Assembly (NCBI GenBank): GCA_937870755.1
Contig: CALMZV010000069.1
Coordinates: forward strand, 1-64,000
DNA: 64,000 bases
Source of the DNA: an uncultured Methylocystaceae bacterium
Lineage (GTDB): Bacteria > Pseudomonadota > Alphaproteobacteria > Rhizobiales > Beijerinckiaceae
Reading direction: 5' to 3'
In this document: positions 19,706 to 27,097 of the stretch, piece by piece
How the letters are laid out: every line of letters begins with the position of its first letter
Position numbering within the stretch: position 1 is the first letter of the stretch
Position numbers and translations under genes: made by a program
The notes under the pieces: generated by a model
The model's input: only the letters and a program-made list of their open reading frames with translations
The model's database searches: none
What the model was told of the DNA's origin: nothing

Positions 19706-21559
19706 GTGCATTCCGTTCTCGCCAGCCAGATCGCCCGCTGCCGCCGCGACGACGGCGCGCTGGACGTGGAACAGCTGTGCGTGCTGGTGGAGCGCGCCTA
19801 TGCGCAGTTCGACCAGCAGCGCGCGCGGCTGGAACGCGCGACCGCGCTGATGGTGTCGGAGATCGAGGAAGCCAACCGCGCGCGCGAGTCGACCCTCGAA
19901 CGGCTGAAACAGGAACACGACAAACTCGACGATGCGCTGGAAAACATGCCGCAGGGGATCGCGATGTACGACGCCGACGGCGTGCTCGTCGTCGCCAACA
20001 CGCCGTTCCGGCGTTTCGCGGGGGTCTCCGACGACGGCTCCAGCCGGTTTCGCGACATCCTGCGCCATTGCGAAAGCCGCATCGCCCAGTACGACGCGCC
20101 GCTGGAGGATATTCCCGAACGCATCGCGCGCGGCGAACACATCGAGCGCACGCTCACGCTGACCAACGGGAAGACGATCGCGCTCAACTGTCAGCCGCGC
20201 CAGAACGGCGGCTGGGTGACCATCCAGCGCGACGTGACCGAGCAGCAGCGCGCCAACGAACGCATCCGCTATCTGGCGCGTCACGATTCACTGACGGGAC
20301 TTTCCAATCGCGTGGTGATCAACGAGACGATCGACCGCGAAATCGCGGACGCGCGCTGCGGCGACAATGTCGCCGTGCTGTGTCTGGACCTCGATCATTT
20401 CAAGGCGGTGAACGACACGCTCGGACATCCGACCGGCGACCGGCTGTTGCAGGAGGTGGCGAGACGGCTGCGCGAAGCCGCCGCCGAAGCCGCGGCGATC
20501 GGCCGGCTGGGCGGCGACGAATTCGCCGTGGTGCAGGTCGCCGCCGGACAGCCGCATGCGGCGCTGGGGCTGGCCAAACATGTCGTCGATGTTCTCAGCC
20601 GGCCCTACGAGATCGACGGGCACGTGATGACCGTCGGCGTGAGCGTCGGCATCGCGGTCGCCTGCCCGGCCGCCAACGACGCGGCGACGCTCATGCGCAA
20701 CTCCGACATCGCGCTCTACCGCGCCAAGGCCGACGGGCGCGGCGCGCACCGGTTCTTCGAACCGGGCATGGATCTCGAAATCCAGAAACGACGCCAGCTC
20801 GAAATCGACCTGCGCGGCGCGCTGGCGGCGGGCGAATTCGAACTGCACTACCAGCCGCTGATGACCATGAAGAGCGGCGCCATCAGCCGCTGCGAGGCGC
20901 TGCTGCGCTGGCGGCGCGGCGGCGGCGAGATGGTCGCACCCAACGTGTTCATACCGGTGGCCGAGGAAATCGGGCTCATCCGCGACATCGGCGCCTGGGT
21001 GCTGATGACCGCGTGCCGGGAAGCCGCCGGCTGGCCGCGCGCCATCGGCGTCGCGGTCAACGTGTCGGCCATCCAGATTTCGTCTCCGGGGCTGGTGGAC
21101 ACGGTGGCGCGCGCGCTCGCCCTGTCGGGGCTCGACGCGCAGCGGCTCGAAATCGAGATCACCGAATCGGTGCTGCTGAACGAAACCGAACACACCATCG
21201 GCGTGCTCAAGGGCCTGCGGCGCATGGGCGTGCGCATCGCCATGGACGATTTCGGCGCGGGCTATTCCTCGCTGTCGTATCTCCGGCGCTTCCGGTTCGA
21301 CACGCTCAAGATCGACCGCGCCTTCATCCACGATCTCACGCACAACCAGGAAGCCGACGCCATCGTGCGCGCGATGATCGAACTGGCCGCCGCCTTCGGC
21401 ATGTCGACGACCGCGGAGGGCGTGGAAACCGTCTATCAGGCCGATCTCCTGCGCGCGCTCAACTGCACTCTGGCGCAGGGCTACCTTTTCCACCGTCCGG
21501 CGCCGGCCTCCGTCATCGACGCGCTGCTGAAGCGCGGCGGGCGAACCGCCGTCGCCTGA
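19706..21559 (+). CDS. PAS-GGDEF-EAL cyclic di-GMP turnover protein
   Basis: Bifunctional-type cyclic di-GMP enzyme of 617 residues with a GTG start. Order: an N-terminal helical/coiled region (about 25-75), a PAS domain (about 75-185, QGIAMYDADGVLVVANTPF), GGDEF (about 195-365; intact GGDEF at 269-273) and EAL (about 375-605). The EAL domain looks catalytically complete: EAL at 397-399, AVNVSAIQ, EIEITES, MDDFGAGYSSLSYL, KIDR and AEGVET. The RxxD inhibitory site normally just before GGDEF is absent. No membrane segment is visible. It lies 3 nt after the FIST gene, its likely sensory partner. Confidence 0.93.
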   Translation: MHSVLASQIARCRRDDGALDVEQLCVLVERAYAQFDQQRARLERATALMVSEIEEANRARESTLERLKQEHDKLDDALENMPQGIAMYDADGVLVVANTPFRRFAGVSDDGSSRFRDILRHCESRIAQYDAPLEDIPERIARGEHIERTLTLTNGKTIALNCQPRQNGGWVTIQRDVTEQQRANERIRYLARHDSLTGLSNRVVINETIDREIADARCGDNVAVLCLDLDHFKAVNDTLGHPTGDRLLQEVARRLREAAAEAAAIGRLGGDEFAVVQVAAGQPHAALGLAKHVVDVLSRPYEIDGHVMTVGVSVGIAVACPAANDAATLMRNSDIALYRAKADGRGAHRFFEPGMDLEIQKRRQLEIDLRGALAAGEFELHYQPLMTMKSGAISRCEALLRWRRGGGEMVAPNVFIPVAEEIGLIRDIGAWVLMTACREAAGWPRAIGVAVNVSAIQISSPGLVDTVARALALSGLDAQRLEIEITESVLLNETEHTIGVLKGLRRMGVRIAMDDFGAGYSSLSYLRRFRFDTLKIDRAFIHDLTHNQEADAIVRAMIELAAAFGMSTTAEGVETVYQADLLRALNCTLAQGYLFHRPAPASVIDALLKRGGRTAVA

Positions 21560-21565
21560 ACGCCA

Positions 21566-23209
21566 TCAACCCTGAAGCCTGCGGCGCGCCGCCAGAAGGC
21601 CGGCCGTCGATCCGTCGAGTCCGTCGAGCGGCGCGCGGGAATCGCACGCCAGCGGCACGAGGCGGCCGCATAATTCCTTGCCCAGCTCCACGCCCCACTG
21701 GTCGAAGGGATTGATGTCCCACAGCACCGATTGCACGAACACCTTGTGTTCGTAGAGCGCGACCAGCCGCCCGAGCGTGCGCGGGTCGAGCCGGCGATAG
21801 AGGAACGTCGAGGACGGACGGTCGCCGGAAAAGACCTTGTGGGGCGCGAGCGCCGCAATCGCGTTCGCGTCCATGCCCTGCGCGGCGAGTGCGGCCTTCG
21901 CCTGCGCCAGCGTGCGCCCGCGCATGAGCGCCTCGCTCTGCGCGATGCAATTGGCGAACAGGAGCGCGTGATGCGCGTCGTCGGCGGCCGTCGGTTCGGC
22001 GGCGACGAGGAAGTCGATCGGCGCCACGTCCGTTCCCTGATGCAGCAACTGGAAAAACGCATGCTGGCCGTTCGTACCCGGTTCGCCGAACACGAACGGA
22101 CCGGTCGCGCGCGCAACCGGCGCGCCGGCGCGCGTGACCGACTTGCCGTTCGATTCCATATCGAGCTGTTGCAGATAGGCGGGAAAGCGCGCGAGCCGCT
22201 GGTCGTAGGGAATGACGGCGCACACGCTCTCGCCCCACACGTTGCGGCGGAACGCGCCGAGCAGCCCCATGAGCGCGGGGATGTTCCTGTCGAGCGGCGC
22301 GGAGCGGAAATGTTCGTCCACATCCTGCCCACCGCGCAGGAACTCCTCGAAATGGTCCGGTCCGATGGCGACGACGAGCGAAAGCCCGATGGCCGACCAC
22401 ATGGAATAGCGACCGCCGACCCAGTCCCAGAAACCGAACACGCGGTCGGGACGTATGCCGAACTCGGCCACCTTGTCGAGCCGCGTGGAGACGGCGGCGA
22501 AATGGTCGCCGACCGCGGCCTCGCCCAGCGCATCCGCCACGAAGCGGCGCGCGGAGGCCGCGTTCGCCATCGTCTCCTGCGTGGTGAAGGTTTTCGAGGA
22601 CACGACGAACAGCGTGCGCGCGGGGTCGAGCTTGCGCAGCGTGTCGGAGAGATCGGCGCCGTCGACGTTCGACACGAAATGCGGCGCGATCTCCGCGTTG
22701 GCGTAGGGCGAGAGCGCGCGCGCGGCCATCGCCGGGCCAAGATCCGACCCGCCGATGCCGATGTTGACGATGTCGGTGAAATGTTCGCCCGTCGCGCCGT
22801 GGATCGCGCCCGCGCGCACGGCGCGCGCGAATTTGGCGACCTTTTCGCGCGTCGCCCGCACCTCCGGCATCACGTCTTTTCCATCGACCACGAAAGGCGC
22901 GTCGGTCAGGTTGCGCAGCGCCATGTGCAGCGCCGGACGCCCCTCCGTGTTGTTGACCCGCGCGCCGGCGAACAACGCGTCGCGCCATTTCTCGAGTTCG
23001 GCGGCGCGCGCGAGGTCGACCAGCAGCGCGATCGTATCGGTCGTGGCGCGATGTTTGGAGAAATCGAAAACGAGATCGTCGAGCGCGACGTGAAATTTCT
23101 CGAACCGCTGCGGGTCGGCCGCGAACAGATCGATCGCGCGCGTCTTGCGAAGTTCGGCGGCATGGGCGGCGAGAGCGGAGAAAGCGGCGTCGACAGCGGG
23201 ACGGGACAT
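21566..23209 (-). CDS. pgi: Glucose-6-phosphate isomerase
   Basis: Interconverts glucose 6-phosphate and fructose 6-phosphate. The 547-residue length is standard. Recognisable segments include VNIGIGGSDLGPAMAARAL, VSSKTFTTQETMANA, FGFWDWVGGRYSMWSAIGL, and near the C-terminus FDQWGVELGKEL. It converges on the GGDEF-EAL gene with only 6 nt between them. Upstream, 28 nt away on the same strand, lies vsr. Confidence 0.97.
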   Translation of the reverse strand: MSRPAVDAAFSALAAHAAELRKTRAIDLFAADPQRFEKFHVALDDLVFDFSKHRATTDTIALLVDLARAAELEKWRDALFAGARVNNTEGRPALHMALRNLTDAPFVVDGKDVMPEVRATREKVAKFARAVRAGAIHGATGEHFTDIVNIGIGGSDLGPAMAARALSPYANAEIAPHFVSNVDGADLSDTLRKLDPARTLFVVSSKTFTTQETMANAASARRFVADALGEAAVGDHFAAVSTRLDKVAEFGIRPDRVFGFWDWVGGRYSMWSAIGLSLVVAIGPDHFEEFLRGGQDVDEHFRSAPLDRNIPALMGLLGAFRRNVWGESVCAVIPYDQRLARFPAYLQQLDMESNGKSVTRAGAPVARATGPFVFGEPGTNGQHAFFQLLHQGTDVAPIDFLVAAEPTAADDAHHALLFANCIAQSEALMRGRTLAQAKAALAAQGMDANAIAALAPHKVFSGDRPSSTFLYRRLDPRTLGRLVALYEHKVFVQSVLWDINPFDQWGVELGKELCGRLVPLACDSRAPLDGLDGSTAGLLAARRRLQG

Positions 23210-23237
23210 GAATCACCTCGATCTGGCGGCGCGGAAC

Positions 23238-23657
23238 CTAATCCTTCCGGCGCGTCCCGGAAACCGGGCGCGGCGCGAGAAAACGGCGCAGGGTCCGCTC
23301 CAGCGCCGCCGCATCCTTCAATTCGCATTCCCAGACGACCAGCGCGCGAAAGCCGGCGGCGGCGAGCGCCTGCGCATTGCGGGCGTCGCGCGCGCGGTTG
23401 CGCGCGATCTTGGCGCGCCAGTATTCGGCGTTGGCCTTCGGGGCGCGCGCCCCGCGCCTGCAATCGTGACCGTGCCAGAAACAGCCGTGCACGAAGATCG
23501 CCAGTTTGCGGCCGACGTAGGCGATGTCGGGCTTTCCCGGAATGTCGGCGCGCTGAAGCCGGTAGCCGGGCGCGATGGCGTGCAGAATCCGCCGCACCTT
23601 CAGTTCGGCCGATGTGTCGCGGCCCTTGACCGCGCGCATGATGGAGGAGCGGTCCAT
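23238..23657 (-). CDS. vsr: Very short patch repair endonuclease Vsr
   Basis: Nicks DNA 5' of a T:G mismatch created by deamination of 5-methylcytosine and so protects methylated sites. From the ATG at 23657 it has 139 residues beginning MDRSSIMRAVKGRDTSAE. The family motifs are clear: IPGKPDIAY with the catalytic Asp (Asp44), and FVHGCFWHGHDC with the zinc/active-site residues. The reading frame continues upstream to 23735, but that would overlap the nuclease gene and lacks homology. It lies 16 nt after the nuclease stop. Its base composition is host-like, unlike the two genes upstream. Confidence 0.95.
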   Translation of the reverse strand: MDRSSIMRAVKGRDTSAELKVRRILHAIAPGYRLQRADIPGKPDIAYVGRKLAIFVHGCFWHGHDCRRGARAPKANAEYWRAKIARNRARDARNAQALAAAGFRALVVWECELKDAAALERTLRRFLAPRPVSGTRRKD

Positions 23658-23673
23658 CCGATTTGCAGCTGCG

Positions 23674-24531
23674 CTACTTGCGTCGGATCGGAGTTTCCTT
23701 GGATTCTTGGACAATCGTTTCAGCCCGCCGGACAATGGTCTTGCGAACGGTTTCTACGCCTGCATAAGCGACTTCAAAATCCACGTAATTCAGCTCGTCG
23801 TCTACCCCACCAAAGCACCTATGAAACGCCATTAAGAGCTCGACGGACTGCAACGATTGAGCGCGGGGTTTAGGATTATTCCGTGGTTCTGGGATTGTAG
23901 CGGGAAACAGGTAGATGCAGGGTGGGGGAAGAGTGAATTGCGCGACTTGGATATGCCGAGATGTATTGTCGGCAACCTTGGGACAGGGTCGGCCCAGCGT
24001 TCCACAAACCCAGTCCCAAACGATCAGCCCATCGACCCTCTTGGCGTTTGCGACGACTTCTGCGCTCAAGCGTGTGTGAAGGCCAGACCAGACATTGCGC
24101 TGTGGATCACCGCCCTGATTTGTGCTGACACTCCAGACCACGAACTCCTGCGCATGTGCTGGACGCTCAAAGATATTCGTATTGTTCCCATCGAGCCCGC
24201 CTTTCAGCTCGATAACCGCAACTTTCCCGCTCGGAAGCTCGACGGTGTAGTCGTAACGGTTCTGGGAACCGGACGATTCGAACGTCCTTATGTGATTGTG
24301 ATCCTGCATGAAGCTAAGGATTGCGCGAACGAAAGCGCGCTTTTCGCTCATAGATGCTGCAAATTGACCTCGAACCCGTTCGATTGCGCCGCGGAATAAA
24401 CCGGAATTGTAGAAATCCCTTTCGGTCAATCCGTGAGCGCCAAGCTTGTGTGATTCTGTTCTTAGAACCTCGGCGAGTTCTTCGATTTTTTGCTTCAAGC
24501 TCGGGCTTGTCCTGCACGGCACAACACTCAT
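23674..24531 (-). CDS. Putative type II restriction endonuclease (PD-(D/E)XK)
   Basis: Unrecognised protein of 285 residues, read as the cognate nuclease of the adjacent C5 methyltransferase. A plausible PD-(D/E)XK core is RYDYTVELPSGKVAVIELKG: Asp94, then Glu108-x-Lys110, with hydrophobic strands between. The N-terminal part is helical and charged. Its ATG overlaps the methyltransferase stop by 4 nt and vsr follows 16 nt later, the usual tight packing of a restriction-modification-repair set. The G+C is about 55% in a hand count of bases 23881-23940, lower than flanking genes, which suggests transfer. The cleavage site cannot be inferred; no named enzyme was recognised. Confidence 0.7.
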   Translation of the reverse strand: MSVVPCRTSPSLKQKIEELAEVLRTESHKLGAHGLTERDFYNSGLFRGAIERVRGQFAASMSEKRAFVRAILSFMQDHNHIRTFESSGSQNRYDYTVELPSGKVAVIELKGGLDGNNTNIFERPAHAQEFVVWSVSTNQGGDPQRNVWSGLHTRLSAEVVANAKRVDGLIVWDWVCGTLGRPCPKVADNTSRHIQVAQFTLPPPCIYLFPATIPEPRNNPKPRAQSLQSVELLMAFHRCFGGVDDELNYVDFEVAYAGVETVRKTIVRRAETIVQESKETPIRRK

Positions 24532-25679
24532 GCAGCTATCTCTTCTGCGCGGCGAACACCCTGGAGAACCGGCTCCAGGATATTACCAGCCAGATGCCGG
24601 ACGACCGGAACCGCGACGCCGTCACCTGTTAGATGATACGCCTCATTGTAGTTCGACGGCAGTTTGTAGTCGTCGGGCAAGCCCATCAATCGCGCGGTTT
24701 CCCGAGCGGAGATGAGTCTCGATCGGATGCGCCCGTTCTCGACTACGAAAATAAACTGTCGGCTCGAACCGCCGGCAGGGGTTCTCAGACATCCGGCCAG
24801 ATCGTCAAATCGAGCTTCTGTTCGCTGGACCTTTTCTCCGTTCGCGTCATATCGCGTCCGCCGGTACGCAGCGCCAACCATTTTGCGTCTGAGCCTTTTT
24901 GCCGCCGCCACCTTCTCTAGATGCAGCGGGCTCATTTTGTCCACGAGAGCGCTGGTCTCTTGAGCAGAGTGCCACGAAACATCCACGGGATTTTCTTCAA
25001 TGACATTTGCTAGATGGAAATTTCGCTTCGGAACGTCCGCAATGTGCCACCAAATCCAACCATTCTGGAGCTTGGCGGGTAACGAACGAAACGCAGAGAT
25101 CAGCGCTCGCGTGTGAAACGGCTCCACAGGGTTTTGGGCGACCAGATGAGGAGGAATCTCAACGCCATCTCGGGTGGCGATTATGAACAGCCGAGGTCGT
25201 GATTGAGGAAGAAACAACGCCGCGTCGACCACAACCGCACCGAACTTGTAGTCCTCTTTTGCAAGTGCGCGACAGATGGCAGAAAAATCCTTGCCTCCGT
25301 GCGAAGTGAGAGTGCCGCAGACATTTTCCAAGACCAGCAATTTTGGATGCCGCCCCTCAGAACGAAGCTGCTTGATTAGCTCCCAAAAAGGCCAAAAGGT
25401 TCCTGACCTTTCCCCCTTCAGACCCGCTCCCCCGCCCGCAAGTGACAAATCTTGACAAGGAAATGAAGCCCAAACGAGATCAGGCTCACCCGCCAAGTCT
25501 TCGCTCTTGATTGTCCGAACATCACAAGAGCGCATCTCCCCTTCGCCCCAATTCAGGCGATAGGTTTCCGCTTTCCTGAGATCGAAATCGTTGGCGAACA
25601 GGCAGCGCCATGCTGAACCGAGCCCGGCGCGGGCCATGCCACCACCGGCGAAAAATTCATAGAACGTCGGCTGAATCAT
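24528..25679 (-). CDS. DNA (cytosine-5-)-methyltransferase
   Basis: Makes 5-methylcytosine in a specific DNA sequence. The 383-residue protein has the ordered C5 motifs: I (FFAGGGMARAG, about 9-19), IV (SFPCQDLSLAG, catalytic Cys75), VI (ENV, 118-120), VIII (QSRPRLF, 159-165), IX (RLMGLPDDY, 330-338) and X (GDGVAVPVVRHLAGN). The target recognition region lies between about 190 and 315. The next genes are a putative nuclease (4-nt overlap) and vsr, so this is a type II system. It starts 57 nt after dnaN on the same strand and could be read from the dnaN transcript. Lower G+C than its neighbours. Confidence 0.95.
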   Translation of the reverse strand: MIQPTFYEFFAGGGMARAGLGSAWRCLFANDFDLRKAETYRLNWGEGEMRSCDVRTIKSEDLAGEPDLVWASFPCQDLSLAGGGAGLKGERSGTFWPFWELIKQLRSEGRHPKLLVLENVCGTLTSHGGKDFSAICRALAKEDYKFGAVVVDAALFLPQSRPRLFIIATRDGVEIPPHLVAQNPVEPFHTRALISAFRSLPAKLQNGWIWWHIADVPKRNFHLANVIEENPVDVSWHSAQETSALVDKMSPLHLEKVAAAKRLRRKMVGAAYRRTRYDANGEKVQRTEARFDDLAGCLRTPAGGSSRQFIFVVENGRIRSRLISARETARLMGLPDDYKLPSNYNEAYHLTGDGVAVPVVRHLAGNILEPVLQGVRRAEEIAA

Positions 25680-25736
25680 CGAATCAATCGCCCTCGATGA
25701 GAGGCTACCGTTCTTGCTTTGTGCCGTCCACTCGCC

Positions 25737-26855
25737 TCACACGCGCATCGGCATCAGCACGTAGAGCGCGCTCGCGCCGTCGCGGTCCTGGATGAGGGTG
25801 GGCGAACCGGGGTCGGCGAGCTTGAACAAGGCCGTGTCGCTGTCGAGCTGGCCGGCGATGTCGAGCAGGTAGCGCGCGTTGAAGCCGATATCGAGCGGGC
25901 CGGAATCGTAATCGACCTCCAGTTCCTCGATCGCGGTGCCGGCGTCGGGGTTGGAGACGGACAGAACGAGCTTGCCGTCGGCGAGCGCGAGTTTGACCGC
26001 GCGGCCGCGCTCCGACGAAATGGTCGACACGCGGTCGACCGCGCGTTCGAAATCCTTGCGCTCGACGACCAGACGCTTGTCGTTGCCGGTGGGGATGACG
26101 CGCGCATAGTCGGGGAACGTGCCGTCGATCAGCTTGGTCGTCAGCACGACGGCGCCGAAATCGAACCGGATCTTCTGCGGCGACAGTTCGATGGTCACGT
26201 CGCTGTCGTTGTCCTCGATCAGTTTCTGCACCTCGCCGACCGCCTTGCGCGGCACGATCACGCCCGGCATGCCGGCCGCGCCCTGCGGCGCGGGCGTCTC
26301 CACCCGCGCCAGCCGATGGCCGTCGGTCGCCACAGCGCGCAGCATGGAATGGCCGTCGACCTCGGCCGCATGCAGGTAGATGCCGTTGAGGTAGTAGCGC
26401 GTCTCCTCGTTGGAGATGGCGAACTGCGTCTTCTCGATCAGTTTCTTCAGGTCGCGCGCCGAAAGAACGAACCTGTGCGTCATCTCGCCAGCGGAAATGT
26501 CGGGGTAGTCGCTTTCGGGCAGGCTCTGCAGGGTGAAGCGCGAGCGGCCGGATTTCAGCAGCAACTGCCCGCTGTCGCCCGTCCCTTCCAGCGAGACCTG
26601 CGCGCCGTCGGGCAGTTTGCGGACGATTTCGTAGAGCGTGTGGGCCGGCAGCGTGGTCGCGCCTTTGGCCGCGACGTCGGCGGCGACGGTCTCGGTCACC
26701 TCCAGATCGAGGTCGGTCGCCTTCAGCAGCAGCGCGCCGGCGTCGGCCCGCAGCAGCACGTTGGAGAGGATCGGGATGGTGGTGCGCCGCTCCACCACCC
26801 GGTGCACATGGCCGAGCGAACGGAGAAGGGCGGCTCTTTCCAGCGTGACTTTCAT
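25737..26855 (-). CDS. dnaN: DNA polymerase III beta subunit (sliding clamp)
   Basis: Ring clamp that tethers DNA polymerase III to DNA. The 372-residue length is normal and the three clamp domains are complete. It begins MKVTLERAALLRSLGHVHRV and ends YVLMPMRV, the conserved C-terminus. Typical segments are LSNVLLRADAGALLLKATDLDLE and VATDGHRLA. Neither dnaA nor recF is in this window, so dnaN is not in the classical dnaA-dnaN-recF order here. Three 18-bp repeats end 5 nt before the start codon. Confidence 0.98.
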   Translation of the reverse strand: MKVTLERAALLRSLGHVHRVVERRTTIPILSNVLLRADAGALLLKATDLDLEVTETVAADVAAKGATTLPAHTLYEIVRKLPDGAQVSLEGTGDSGQLLLKSGRSRFTLQSLPESDYPDISAGEMTHRFVLSARDLKKLIEKTQFAISNEETRYYLNGIYLHAAEVDGHSMLRAVATDGHRLARVETPAPQGAAGMPGVIVPRKAVGEVQKLIEDNDSDVTIELSPQKIRFDFGAVVLTTKLIDGTFPDYARVIPTGNDKRLVVERKDFERAVDRVSTISSERGRAVKLALADGKLVLSVSNPDAGTAIEELEVDYDSGPLDIGFNARYLLDIAGQLDSDTALFKLADPGSPTLIQDRDGASALYVLMPMRV

Positions 26856-26860
26856 GGTCC

Positions 26861-26914
26861 TGACGACTTTCAGCGAAATGACGACTTTCAGCGAAATGAC
26901 GACGTTCAGCGAAC
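26861..26914. repeat. Three 18-bp direct repeats immediately upstream of dnaN
   Basis: Units of the type TGACGACTTTCAGCGAAA lie at 26861-26878, 26879-26896 and 26897-26914. The first two are identical and the third differs at two bases. They finish 5 nt before the dnaN ATG on the minus strand, so they occupy the region where the ribosome binding site should be. No clear Shine-Dalgarno sequence remains other than AGGACC. Confidence 0.85.
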
Positions 26915-27097
26915 GTGCGCCGGCGCGCGGTCGCGCGGGCGCGGGAAACCGGGGGCGAAACTGTGGCTTCTGGCGCGCCCGAGCGCAAGGCGCTCGCCGT
27001 GTTTATCCCCGCTCCAAACCCGGCCGCGATCCTTTACCCGCCCTTAATGCGCCGTCTTTAATTCTCATGGAGCCGTCTCTGCGAGGCGCGGGCGATC

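Noticed and set aside
17441..20284. 947-codon minus-strand open frame
   Set aside because: Antisense to EIIA, HPr, FIST and the PAS/GGDEF region; the plus-strand genes carry the family motifs.
23658..23735. N-terminal extension of vsr
   Set aside because: It would overlap the nuclease gene and adds residues absent from Vsr proteins; the ATG at 23657 fits the family.
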